40,840 nucleotides of DNA, from positions 1 to 40,840 of the forward strand of contig JAFAJB010000152.1 in NCBI GenBank assembly GCA_019236395.1, read 5' to 3'. The stretch's first letter is position 1. Every line of letters starts with the position of its first letter. A program made the position numbers and the translations under genes. The notes under the pieces were generated by a model. That model had not been told where the DNA came from and did no database searches. It saw only the letters and a program-made list of their open reading frames with translations. Source of the DNA: Cupriavidus sp. Its GTDB lineage: Bacteria > Pseudomonadota > Gammaproteobacteria > Burkholderiales > Burkholderiaceae. Positions 8,699 to 18,949 of the stretch are shown here, in pieces.

Positions 8699-9487
8699 TC
8701 AGCCTTGCCGCAGGAAGCCGATAACGGCGTTCCCAAACGCCTCGGGCAATTCCCAATTCGACAGGTGCGCAGCCGATAGCGCGAGGTACTCCGCGCCCGG
8801 GATACTCCTGGCGACTTCCAGGCCCTGGGCTGCCGTGGTGGCCTGGTCCTGCTCGCCGGCAATCACGAGCACCGGCGCCTCGATATCCGGCAGCAGTCCT
8901 CGCAGATCGGCATCTCGCACGGCCACGCAGTTGGCCGTATAGCCCTCGACGCTGGTGGCCTCCAGCATCCGGCGCACCGGCTCATATTCATCCCGACGCG
9001 TCAGCTGGTAGTGATCGGTGAACCAGCGTGCCAGCACCCCATTGACGATGGCGGCCATGCCATCGCGGCGCACGGTCTCGATGCGCGTGTTCCATACCGA
9101 TTCCGGACCGATCAGCGCCGCGGTGTTGGCCAATACAAAGCGCCCAAAGCGTTCCGCGTGATGACGCGCCAGGTACATCCCCGTCATCCCCCCCATCGAC
9201 AGGCCACAGAAATGCGCCCGATCGATTCCGGCGTGGTCCATGATGGCGATGACGTCCCCGGCCAGCTCGTGCATGCCGAACAATGCCGATGGCAGCGCCG
9301 AACGCCCGTGGCCGCGCGTGTCATAGCGCAAGACACGGAAGTGCGCGGTCAGTGCGGGCATCTGCGGGGCCCACATATCCAGCGTGGTGCCCAGCGAGTT
9401 CGACATCACCAGCACCGGCTTGTCGGCGGGGCCATCGATGACGTAGTGCAGCTTGCGGGTCGGCTCAACCTTCCGTTCAGTCGGCAT
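8699..9487 (-). CDS. pcaD: 3-oxoadipate enol-lactonase
   Basis: This 262-aa alpha/beta hydrolase opens 3-oxoadipate enol-lactone to 3-oxoadipate, the last step of the catechol branch before CoA activation. The catalytic triad is visible: Ser97 in GLSMGG, Asp214 in IAGEQDQAT and His241 in LSAAHLSNWE. The oxyanion region is SNSLGTTLDMW, and RYDTRGHGRS precedes the nucleophile elbow. Length equals known PcaD/CatD proteins. ATG 9487 lies inside the end of the upstream binding-protein gene (11-bp overlap), so it is the last gene of a catB-catC-bug-pcaD operon. The CoA-transferase and thiolase steps (pcaIJF) are not in the window. Confidence 0.95.
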   Translation of the reverse strand: MPTERKVEPTRKLHYVIDGPADKPVLVMSNSLGTTLDMWAPQMPALTAHFRVLRYDTRGHGRSALPSALFGMHELAGDVIAIMDHAGIDRAHFCGLSMGGMTGMYLARHHAERFGRFVLANTAALIGPESVWNTRIETVRRDGMAAIVNGVLARWFTDHYQLTRRDEYEPVRRMLEATSVEGYTANCVAVRDADLRGLLPDIEAPVLVIAGEQDQATTAAQGLEVARSIPGAEYLALSAAHLSNWELPEAFGNAVIGFLRQG

Positions 9488-10463
9488 GGATGCCCTTCTC
9501 GCGGATCAGCGTGCCCCACTTGGCGGTTTCCTTCGCCAGGTGATCCTTCAACGCGGCTGGCGAGCTGCCGATCGGCTCGGCGCCAAATCCGGCCAGGCGC
9601 TGCTGCACGGACGGCTTCTTCAGCGCTTCGAGCATCGCCTTGTTCAGCGTGTCGATCACCGCCGGCGGCGTGTTCGCCGGAACGAACGCCGCAAACCACG
9701 GCGACAGCTCGTAGCCCGGCAGGCCCGCCTCGGCCACGGTCGGCACATTGGGCAGCGCCGACGAGCGCTTGCTCGTGGTCACCGCGATGGCGGTCAGCTT
9801 GCCGCTATCGATATGGGGCTTGGCCGAGGTGATGCTGTCGAACATGTAGTCCACCTGGCCGCCGAGCAGATCGGTCATTGCCGGGCCCGAGCCCTTGTAC
9901 GGGATATGCAGCATGTCCACGTGGGCCATCGACGTGAACAGCTCGCCCGCCAGGTGAATCGACGTACCGTTGCCGGCCGATGCATACGTGTACTTGCCGG
10001 GCTTGGCCTTCGCGCTGGCAATGACTTCCGCCACCGTCTTGACGGACGTCTTCGCCTTGTTGGCCACCAGCACGTTGGGCACGACGGCCAGCAGCGAGAC
10101 CGGTGCGAAATCCTTGACCGGGTCGTAGCTGAGCTTGCCGTAGAGCGCCGGGTTCACGGCCATGCCGTTGGCGACGATGATCAGCGTGTAGCCGTCGGCC
10201 GGCGAGCGGGCCACCATTTCGGCGCCGATGTTGCCGCCCGCGCCGGGACGGTTCTCGACCACGATCGCCTGGCCGAGTGTCTTCGACATATCCGCGCCGA
10301 GCGTGCGCGCGATATTGTCCATCGCGCCGCCGGCCGGGAACGGCACGATCCAGCGGATCGGGTGGTCGGGATAGGCGGCGTGCGCAGGCGCGGCAGCCGC
10401 AAACAGCATCGAAAAGGCGATTGCGGCCGACGTCATGCTCGACCGTTGCAGCAAGGACTTCAT
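9477..10463 (-). CDS. Bug-family periplasmic solute-binding protein
   Basis: This tripartite tricarboxylate transporter (TctC/Bug) family protein is about 328 aa. A Sec signal peptide ends ...FAAAAPAHA before AYPDHPIRWIVPFPAGGAMD. The conserved Bug elements PAGGAMDNIAR, VENRPGAGGNIGAEMVA, and YASAGNGTSIHLAGELF with HIPYKGSGPAMTDLLGGQVD are all present. No TctA/TctB membrane subunits are nearby; such orphan Bug proteins are abundant in Bordetella and Cupriavidus. Its place inside the cat operon, 38 bp after catC and overlapping pcaD, suggests that it binds an aromatic acid, muconate or a lactone, but this is an inference. ATG 10463 fits AAGGA at 9-10 nt; ATG 10472 is the alternative start. Confidence 0.93.
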   Translation of the reverse strand: MKSLLQRSSMTSAAIAFSMLFAAAAPAHAAYPDHPIRWIVPFPAGGAMDNIARTLGADMSKTLGQAIVVENRPGAGGNIGAEMVARSPADGYTLIIVANGMAVNPALYGKLSYDPVKDFAPVSLLAVVPNVLVANKAKTSVKTVAEVIASAKAKPGKYTYASAGNGTSIHLAGELFTSMAHVDMLHIPYKGSGPAMTDLLGGQVDYMFDSITSAKPHIDSGKLTAIAVTTSKRSSALPNVPTVAEAGLPGYELSPWFAAFVPANTPPAVIDTLNKAMLEALKKPSVQQRLAGFGAEPIGSSPAALKDHLAKETAKWGTLIREKGIHAD

Positions 10464-10500
10464 TGTCTCCATTCCTTCTTGTATAGCTTTGGGGCGCCGG

Positions 10501-10779
10501 TCAGCGGATCGACGACGGGTGCTTTGCCAGCGGCGTGACGTGAATCTTCATATACGGGAACAACGGCAGCGCCGACAGCAGCGTGTGCAGTTCGTCGTTC
10601 GATTCGACATCGAACACGCTGTAGTTCGCGTATTCGCCCACCACACGGTACAGCGCCTGCCACTTGCCCTGGCGCTGCAGTTCCTGCGAGTAGGCCTTTT
10701 CGCGGGCCTTGATATCGTCGGCCGTGTCGGCCGGCATGTCATGCGGGATCTGGACGTCCATCCTGACGAGAAACAGCAT
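10501..10779 (-). CDS. catC: Muconolactone delta-isomerase
   Basis: 92 aa. It moves the double bond of muconolactone to give 3-oxoadipate enol-lactone. The protein matches CatC throughout: MLFLVRMDVQIPHDMP at the start, REKAYSQELQRQGKWQALYR in the middle, then NYSVFDVESNDELHTLLSAL and PLFPYMKIHVTPLAKHPSS at the end. The family usually has about 96 aa and forms decamers. AGGAGATCCC precedes ATG 10779. It lies 20 bp after catB and is clearly in the same operon. Confidence 0.97.
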   Translation of the reverse strand: MLFLVRMDVQIPHDMPADTADDIKAREKAYSQELQRQGKWQALYRVVGEYANYSVFDVESNDELHTLLSALPLFPYMKIHVTPLAKHPSSIR

Positions 10780-10799
10780 TGGGATCTCCTGTCGTCCTG

Positions 10800-11924
10800 T
10801 TAGTGATTCTTGCGGCGATAGTGCGCGAGCTTGTCTTCATCGATGGCCAGCCCCAGCCCCGGACCCTGAGGCAGATGCAGCGAGAAGTCCTTGAACACGG
10901 GGCGCTCAGTGACGATGTCATCCTTCACCAGCAGCGGGCCAAACAACTCCGTGCCCCATGCCAGTTGCGGCAGCGTGCAGAACCCATGTGCCGCGGCGAT
11001 GGTGCCAACGCTGCCTTCGAGCATCGTGCCGCCATAGAGCGCGATACCAGCCGCATCGCCGACCGCTGCCGTGCGCAACATCCCGAAGATGCCGCCCGAT
11101 TTGGCGATCTTCAGCGCGAACACGTCGGCCGCGCCAAGACGGGCCAATTCCATGGCATCTTCCGGGCCGGTCACGGCTTCATCGGCCATGATCGGCACCA
11201 CGAAGCGCGCCGCCAGGCGCGCCAGTGCCGTGCGTTGCTCGCGCGGCGTGGGCTGTTCGATCAGGTCGATGCCGGCCGCTTCGAGCATGGCGATGCCGGT
11301 GGCGGCATCGGCCTCGTTCCAGGCCTGGTTCACGTCGACCGTCACGCGGGCGCGATCGCCGAGTGCGCGCTTGATCGCCGAAACGTGAGCCACATCGTCA
11401 CGCACGCTGCGGCGGCCGATCTTGAGCTTGAACGTGTTGTGGCGGCGTTCTTCCAGGAAGCGCTCGGCCTCTTCGATATCGCGCGCGGTGTCGCCGCTGG
11501 CCAGCGTCCAGAGCACCGGCAGCGTCTCACGCACCGCGCCGCCGAGCAGCGTGGCCAGCGGCACGTTCAGGCGCTTGCCCTGCGCGTCGAGCATCGCCGA
11601 TTCCAGCGCGGACTTGGCAAACCGGTTGCCACGCGCCACCTTGTTCAGCCGCGCCATCGCGGCATGGATGTTTGTGGCGTCCTGTCCGACCAGCGCCGGA
11701 GCCAGGTAGGTGTCGATCGTCAGCTTGATGCCTTCGGGGCTCTCGTCGCCGTAGGACAGGCCGCCGATCGTGGTGGCCTCGCCGATGCCTTCGATGCCGT
11801 CACTGGTGCGCAGCCGCACGATCACGAGCGTTTGCTGCTGCATCGTGGCCATGGCCAGCTGGTGGGCCCGGATCGTCGGCAGATCGACCAGGATGGCTTC
11901 GATCGAGGAAATCGTTGTAGTCAT
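10800..11924 (-). CDS. catB: Muconate cycloisomerase
   Basis: This 374-aa enolase-superfamily enzyme converts cis,cis-muconate to muconolactone. Catalytic KxK is at Lys166/Lys168 (TFKLKIG). Metal ligands are Asp197 (VDVNQAW), Glu223 (LIEQPTP) and Asp248 (IMADEAVTG), with a second Lys near 272 (ALKIAKSGG). Length matches CatB (about 370-375). ATG 11924 is directly preceded by GGAAAAGG. It is the first gene of the catB-catC-bug-pcaD operon, transcribed away from the LysR gene at 12183. Its promoter carries an ATAC-N7-GTAT operator (separate entry). Confidence 0.96.
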   Translation of the reverse strand: MTTTISSIEAILVDLPTIRAHQLAMATMQQQTLVIVRLRTSDGIEGIGEATTIGGLSYGDESPEGIKLTIDTYLAPALVGQDATNIHAAMARLNKVARGNRFAKSALESAMLDAQGKRLNVPLATLLGGAVRETLPVLWTLASGDTARDIEEAERFLEERRHNTFKLKIGRRSVRDDVAHVSAIKRALGDRARVTVDVNQAWNEADAATGIAMLEAAGIDLIEQPTPREQRTALARLAARFVVPIMADEAVTGPEDAMELARLGAADVFALKIAKSGGIFGMLRTAAVGDAAGIALYGGTMLEGSVGTIAAAHGFCTLPQLAWGTELFGPLLVKDDIVTERPVFKDFSLHLPQGPGLGLAIDEDKLAHYRRKNH

Positions 11925-11956
11925 ACCTTTTCCATGCAAATACGTCTTGTGGACTG

Positions 11957-12021
11957 AGTATGTACCTTGACTTGTTTGCCGTCCAAGACCGAAGATGTCT
12001 GGATCGATACCTAATGGGTAT
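11957..12021 (-). promoter_or_regulatory. catB promoter with CatM/BenM-type operator
   Basis: Reading on the minus strand, ATACCCATTAGGTAT (12021-12007) is a perfect ATAC-N7-GTAT site. Twenty bp later comes TTGGAC (-35, 11986-11981), and after 16-18 bp TACATA or CATACT (-10, 11964-11957). ATAC-N7-GTAT is the known recognition site of BenM/CatM regulators. Layout and sequence match the catA promoter almost base for base around CAG/TAGGTATCG and TCTTGGAC. Confidence 0.8.
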
Positions 12022-12030
12022 GCCTTATGG

Positions 12031-12156
12031 CTCCCCTCTCCCGCCGCGCGGGAGAGGGGTTGGGGGAGAGGGAATTGAGGTTCAAATTGCGACCTGTCGT
12101 GAATTGAACCGCCGGCCCTCTCCCCCTGCCCCTCTCCCATAAATGGGAGAGGGGAG
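12031..12156. repeat. Paired-hairpin dispersed repeat, copy 2
   Basis: Hairpins CCCCTCTCCC...GGGAGAGGGG at 12033-12059 and 12129-12154 flank a spacer with TTGGGGGAGAGGG, TTCAAATTGCGAC...TCGTGAATTGAA and CCCTCTCCCCC. It is clearly related to the element at 8562-8686. It fills most of the divergent region between catB and the LysR gene at 12183, and ends 26 bp before that ATG. Confidence 0.85.
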
Positions 12157-12182
12157 ACAAAGTCACACCGACCCCAATCCCC

Positions 12183-13058
12183 ATGGAACTCCGCCATCTC
12201 CGCTATTTCCAGACCGTCGCCCAGGAGCTCAATGTGACGCGGGCGGCAGAGCGGCTTCATATGGCCCAGCCGCCGCTGTCGCGCCAGATCCGGCAGTTCG
12301 AGGAAGAGGTGGGCGTGGCGCTGTTCGACCGCGTCGGACGCGGCCTGAAGCTGACCGAGGCCGGGCGCTTCCTGCTGGAACAATCGCTGCAACTGACGCA
12401 GCGGCTCGAGGAAACGCTGGAAAGCACGCGGCGCATCGGCCGCAACGAGAAACGCTGGTTCGGGATCGGCTTCGTGCCGTCAGTGCTGTATGGCGTGCTG
12501 CCCGAACTGATCCGGGAATTGCGCGGCGACGACAGCCAGGTGGAAGTCGGCCTGACTGAAATGATCACGGTGCAGCAGCTGGAGGCGCTCAAGTCGGGGC
12601 GCATCGACCTGGCCTTCGGCCGCCTCACGTTCAACGACCCGGCCATCGTCCAGCAAGTGGTGATGGCCGAAACGCTGGTTGCCGCGATGCCGGTCACGGC
12701 GCCAAGCCCCGACGCGCCGTTCGATGCCGACACGCTGGCGCGACAGCCGCTGATCCTCTACCCGGCGCGCCCGCGCCCAAGCTACGCGGACCATGTACTG
12801 TCGCTGTTCCGCGCCCAGGGGCTGCAGCCGCGCGTGGTGCAGGAGGCCAACGAACTGCAGACCGCGCTGGGGCTCGTGGCTGCGGGGCTGGGCATCACGC
12901 TCGTGCCGTCATCGGTGCAGCGCCTGCATCGCGACGATGTGCGCTATGTGCCGATCAACGCCCCAGGATTCGTCTCGCCCGTGATCATGAGCTATCGCGC
13001 GGGCGACACTTCCCCGTATCTCGCACGCGCCGTTGCCTGGGTCCGGCAGCAGGCGTGA
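12183..13058 (+). CDS. LysR-type regulator, CatR-like
   Basis: This 291-aa LysR regulator has an N-terminal winged HTH (MELRHLRYFQTVAQELNVTR, then AAERLHMAQPPLSRQIRQFE) and a CatR/BenM-like effector domain. The effector domain includes GIGFVPSVLYGVLPELIREL, LKSGRIDLAFGRL, ILYPARPRPSYADHVLSLF and ELQTALGLVAAGLGITLVPS. These motifs match regulators that bind cis,cis-muconate or benzoate. It is divergent from catB, the classic catR position. However, a paired-hairpin repeat separates it from the ATAC-N7-GTAT operator, and no good ribosome site precedes ATG 12183. It meets the second LysR gene tail to tail, stop against stop. Which of the two regulates which arm cannot be decided from sequence. 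Confidence 0.93.
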   Translation: MELRHLRYFQTVAQELNVTRAAERLHMAQPPLSRQIRQFEEEVGVALFDRVGRGLKLTEAGRFLLEQSLQLTQRLEETLESTRRIGRNEKRWFGIGFVPSVLYGVLPELIRELRGDDSQVEVGLTEMITVQQLEALKSGRIDLAFGRLTFNDPAIVQQVVMAETLVAAMPVTAPSPDAPFDADTLARQPLILYPARPRPSYADHVLSLFRAQGLQPRVVQEANELQTALGLVAAGLGITLVPSSVQRLHRDDVRYVPINAPGFVSPVIMSYRAGDTSPYLARAVAWVRQQA

Positions 13059-13982
13059 TCATTCCTGGGCCGGAGGCATGTACTCCATGCCGATTTCCTC
13101 ATAGAGCCGGTAGATCATGTCGAGCATCGCGCGCAGATCCTCCGATTCGTCGAGCGTGCGCATGCTCATGATGATCGGCGACACCAGCTTCGGGTCGTCA
13201 AGCTCCACATAGGTCACGTCATCACGCTTCAGGCCGTAGACGCTGCTCGGCACCACCGCAATGCCCTCGCCCATCGCCACCAGCCCCAGCGCGATCTGCA
13301 ATTCCCGCACTTCGTGGATGCGGCCCGGGCGCAATGCGCGATCGTGAAACGCCGCCAGCACCTGATCGGCAAAACTCGGGCGCGGCGCCTTGGGGAAGAT
13401 GATCAGCGTGTCTTCGAGCAGGTCCTGCAGCGCGAGCATCTTCCTGCCGATCGACAGCGGATGCCCCACCGGCAGGGCCACGATCATGCGTTCCTCGCGC
13501 AGGACCACGCGGCGCACGGCCGGGTCCTCGTGACGAATGCGGCCGAACCCCACATCGATACGCCCTTCCTTGAGCGCCTTGATCTGGTCCATCGTCGACA
13601 TCTCGTGCAGCGTCAGTTCGATGTCGGCGTGCTCGGTCCGGAAGCGCCGGATGATGCGCGGCAGCATGCCGTACAGCGTGGAGCCGACGAAGCCTATCGA
13701 CATCGTCCGCTCGATCTTGCCGACGCGGCGCGTCATCGCCTCCAGTTCGGTGGTCTGGGCCAGCAGTTGCAGCGCGTGGGTGTAGAAAAAGCGCCCCGTG
13801 TCGGTCAGCTTGAGCGGGCGCGAATTGCGCTCGAACAGCAGCACGCCCAGCGATTCCTCCAGTTGCTGGATCTGGCGCGACAGCGGCGGCTGCGCGATAT
13901 GGAGCCGCTCGGCGGCGCGCGTGAAGTTGCGCTCCTCCGCCACCGCCACGAAGTACCTCAAATGTCTCAATTCCAACTTCAT
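13059..13982 (-). CDS. LysR-type regulator, BenM/CatM-like
   Basis: 307 aa. The HTH is MKLELRHLRYFVAVAEERNF, then TRAAERLHIAQPPLSRQIQQ. The effector domain has MSIGFVGSTLYGMLPRIIRR, LKEGRIDVGFGRIRHEDPAV, IIFPKAPRPSFADQVLAAF and ELQIALGLVAMGEGIAVVPS, typical of BenM, CatM and CatR. It is divergent from catA. Its start codon (13982-13980) overlaps the ATAC-N7-GTAT operator at 13981-13995, which strongly suggests autoregulation together with control of catA-benABCD. The two LysR proteins are clear paralogues but differ in about half their residues. Confidence 0.94.
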   Translation of the reverse strand: MKLELRHLRYFVAVAEERNFTRAAERLHIAQPPLSRQIQQLEESLGVLLFERNSRPLKLTDTGRFFYTHALQLLAQTTELEAMTRRVGKIERTMSIGFVGSTLYGMLPRIIRRFRTEHADIELTLHEMSTMDQIKALKEGRIDVGFGRIRHEDPAVRRVVLREERMIVALPVGHPLSIGRKMLALQDLLEDTLIIFPKAPRPSFADQVLAAFHDRALRPGRIHEVRELQIALGLVAMGEGIAVVPSSVYGLKRDDVTYVELDDPKLVSPIIMSMRTLDESEDLRAMLDMIYRLYEEIGMEYMPPAQE

Positions 13983-14047
13983 ACCTCACAGGTATCGTCC
14001 GGATACTAAATCAGTCTTGGACTGCCCAAACACCCCTGAACTATGCT
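13981..14047 (+). promoter_or_regulatory. catA-ben promoter with CatM/BenM-type operator
   Basis: ATACCTCACAGGTAT (13981-13995) is a perfect ATAC-N7-GTAT site. GGATACT at 14001-14007 is a likely second half-site for the activated regulator. TTGGAC (14017-14022) and TATGCT (14042-14047) are the probable -35 and -10, with a long 19-bp spacer as in activator-dependent promoters. The operator overlaps the start of the divergent LysR gene. The operator to -35 distance is 21 bp, against 20 bp at catB. Confidence 0.8.
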
Positions 14048-14148
14048 CCCCTCCAAGTCGGACGGCAATCATTGATACGGGTTTATACCTGCAAGGCATT
14101 GACCGACCGATCGTTCGAACCCACCGACGAGACATATTGGAGCGAGAC

Positions 14149-15072
14149 ATGACGCACGCTGAAATCGAAGCCCTGGTGAAGCAGTTCCTCGTAGACACCG
14201 CCACGCAAGGCACCGCGAACCCGCGTGTGCAGCAGGTGGTGGTGCGACTGACCACCGACCTGTTCAAGGCGATCGAGGACCTGGACCTGAGCGCAAGCGA
14301 GGTCTGGAAAGGCATCGAGTACTTCGCCGAAGCTGGCGCCACCCACGGGCTGGGCCTGCTGGGCGCGGACCTGGGCCTGGAGCGCTTCCTGGACATCCGC
14401 GCCGACGAGGCGGAAGCCCGTGCCGGTCTGACGGGCGGCACGCCGCGCACGATCGAAGGCCCGCTCTATGTAGCGGGCGCCCCGGAATCCACCGGGTTCG
14501 CGCGTCTCGACGACGGCACCGAGGATGACAAGGGCGAAGTGCTGTTCATGCAGGGCACCGTGTACGACACCGACGGCAAGCCGCTGCCCGGCGCGAAGGT
14601 CGAGGTCTGGCATGCAAACCTGCTCGGCAACTACTCGTTCTTCGACAAGAGCCAGTCCCACTTCAATCTGCGCCGCACGATCGTCACCGATGCGAACGGC
14701 CGCTACCAGTTCCGCAGCATCGTGCCGATGGGGTACGGCTGCCCGCCAGAGGGCACCACGCAGCGCCTGCTGGACCAGTTGGCCCGCCACGGCCGCCGCC
14801 CCGCGCATATCCACTTCTTCGTCTCCGCGCCTGACCATCGCAAACTGACCACGCAGATCAATATCGACGGCGACGAATACCTGTGGGACGACTTCGCATT
14901 CGCCAGCCGTGACGGCCTGGTGCCGGCGGTCAAGCGCATCGACGATGCCGCGCAGATAGACCGCCACGGCGTAAGCAAGCCGTTCGCATCGATCGACTTC
15001 GACTTCCGCCTGCTGCGCGAGGCCACTGGCGCACCGGGCGCCGAAGTGGAGCGCCTGCGCGCCGCCGCCTGA
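14149..15072 (+). CDS. catA: Catechol 1,2-dioxygenase
   Basis: This 307-aa intradiol dioxygenase cleaves catechol to cis,cis-muconate. The four Fe(III) ligands are visible: Tyr162 (LLGNYSFFD), Tyr196 ([10 protein letters not shown]), His220 and His222 (RPAHIHFFV). The helical N-terminal dimer domain holds [20 protein letters not shown], followed by [20 protein letters not shown]. Length is typical (about 305-310). The start ATG 14149 has GGAGCGAG 4-11 nt upstream; the frame stays open upstream to 13798 but overlaps the promoter. It is first in a catA-benABCD operon, 70 bp before benA. Confidence 0.97.
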   Translation: MTHAEIEALVKQFLVDTATQGTANPRVQQVVVRLTTDLFKAIEDLDLSASEVWKGIEYFAEAGATHGLGLLGADLGLERFLDIRADEAEARAGLTGGTPRTIEGPLYVAGAPESTGFARLDDGTEDDKGEVLFMQGTVYDTDGKPLPGAKVEVWHANLLGNYSFFDKSQSHFNLRRTIVTDANGRYQFRSIVPMGYGCPPEGTTQRLLDQLARHGRRPAHIHFFVSAPDHRKLTTQINIDGDEYLWDDFAFASRDGLVPAVKRIDDAAQIDRHGVSKPFASIDFDFRLLREATGAPGAEVERLRAAA

Positions 15073-15142
15073 ATACACCGCATTCGCCCCGGGGGGCGCC
15101 GCCACGAGCGCGCCCTCTGCTTCCCACTGGCAGGAGACAAAG

Positions 15143-16539
15143 ATGATCCCGATCCATCTGGATACCGGGGCCGGCCCGGCTCGTCCTCAGCATCAGCATC
15201 CGTCCACGCGCATCGAAAACCTCGACCAGTTCCTGGTTGAAGACAAGGCCACCGGCGACTACCGCCTGCACCGCAGCGCGTTCACCGACGAAGCCCTGTT
15301 CGAACTCGAGATGCAGCACATCTTCGAGGGCAACTGGATCTACCTGGCGCACGAAAGCCAGATCCCGAACAACAACGACTACTACACGACGCACATCGGC
15401 CGCCAGCCGATCGTCATCGCGCGCAACCGCCAGGGCGAGCTGAACGCGTTCATCAACGCTTGCAGCCACCGCGGCGCGATGCTGTGCCGGCACAAGCGCG
15501 GCAACAAGGCCACGTACACCTGCCCGTTCCATGGCTGGACGTTCAACAACAGCGGCAAGCTGCTCAAGGTGAAGGACCCCGAACAGGCGGGCTACCCCGA
15601 GTGCTTCAACAAGGAAGGCTCCCACGACCTGAAGAAGCTGGCGCGCTTTGCCAACTATCGCGGCTTCCTGTTCGGCAGCCTCAATGCGGACGTGCTGCCG
15701 ATCGAGGAGTTCCTCGGCGATGCGGCACGCATCATCGACATGATCGTCGACCAGTCCGCTGATGGCCTGGAAGTGCTGCGCGGCTCGTCCACCTACACGT
15801 TCGCCGGCAACTGGAAGCTGCAGGCCGAGAACGGCGCCGATGGCTACCACGTATCGGCCGTGCACTGGAACTACGCGGCCACCACCGGCCATCGTAAACA
15901 GCAGAACGAGCGCGAGGACAAGATCCGCGCGATGGACGCAGGCAAGTGGGGCCAGCAAGGCGGCGGATTCTATGCCTTCGATCACGGCCACATGCTGCTG
16001 TGGACACGCTGGGCGAACCCGGAAGACCGCCCGAACTTCGCGCGCCGTGACGAATTCGCCGAGCGCTGCGGCGAGGAGCGTGCCGACTGGATGATCCAGA
16101 ACTCGCGCAACCTGTGCCTCTACCCCAACGTCTACCTGATGGACCAGTTCGGCTCGCAGATCCGTCTGCTGCGCCCGCTGTCGGTGGACAAGACCGAGGT
16201 CACGATCTACTGCATCGCCCCGAAGGGCGAATCCGACGAGGCCCGCGCCCGCCGCATCCGGCAGTACGAAGACTTCTTCAACGTCAGCGGCATGGCCACG
16301 CCCGACGACCTCGAGGAATTCCGCGCGTGCCAGCAGGGTTACGCCGGCCAGGCGCTGGCCTGGAATGACATGTGCCGTGGCGCCACGCACTGGATTGACG
16401 GCCCCGACGAAGCGGCCACGCGCATCGGCCTGAATCCGGTCATGAGCGGCCTGCGCACGGAGGATGAAGGTCTTTACACCGTGCAGCATCGGTACTGGCT
16501 CGAAACGATGAAGCGTGCCGTGGCACAAGGAGACGCAGC

Positions 16540-16543
<4 letters not shown>
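15143..16543 (+). CDS. benA: Benzoate 1,2-dioxygenase, large (alpha) subunit
   Basis: This 466-aa ring-hydroxylating oxygenase alpha subunit, with BenB and BenC, turns benzoate into the cis-1,2-dihydrodiol. The Rieske centre is Cys107-x-His109 (CSHRG) and Cys127-x2-His130 (CPFHGW). The mononuclear iron site has His236 and His241 in [28 protein letters not shown] and [19 protein letters not shown] are BenA/XylX hallmarks. AGGAGAC lies 8 nt before the ATG. Its stop overlaps the benB start (ATGA). BenA and XylX (toluate) are close; the benD and cat context favours benzoate. Confidence 0.96.
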
Positions 16544-18877
<2,334 letters not shown>

Positions 18878-18906
18878 GTACCAGTTGCCAGTGGCTTTCG
18901 CCCCAG

Positions 18907-18930
18907 CTCTCCCATTGCATGGGAGAGGGG
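18907..18930. repeat. Single hairpin of the CTCTCCC/GGGAGAG family, copy 3
   Basis: CTCTCCCAT and ATGGGAGAG form a 9-bp stem with a 3-nt loop at 18907-18927, followed by GGGAGAAAA. The loop differs from copies 1 and 2, and the partner hairpin is missing. It lies between the convergent benD and OpgC-like genes, so it may terminate both. Confidence 0.75.
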
Positions 18931-18949
18931 AGAAAACCGATCGCGTCGC

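Noticed and set aside
10779-11957. 392-residue open frame on the plus strand opposite catB
   Set aside because: Arg/His/Ala-rich translation with no domain, fully antisense to a clear muconate cycloisomerase; a GC-rich shadow.
14930-16528. 532-residue open frame on the minus strand opposite benA and the end of catA
   Set aside because: Covers two genes with all catalytic residues on the other strand; codon-bias shadow.
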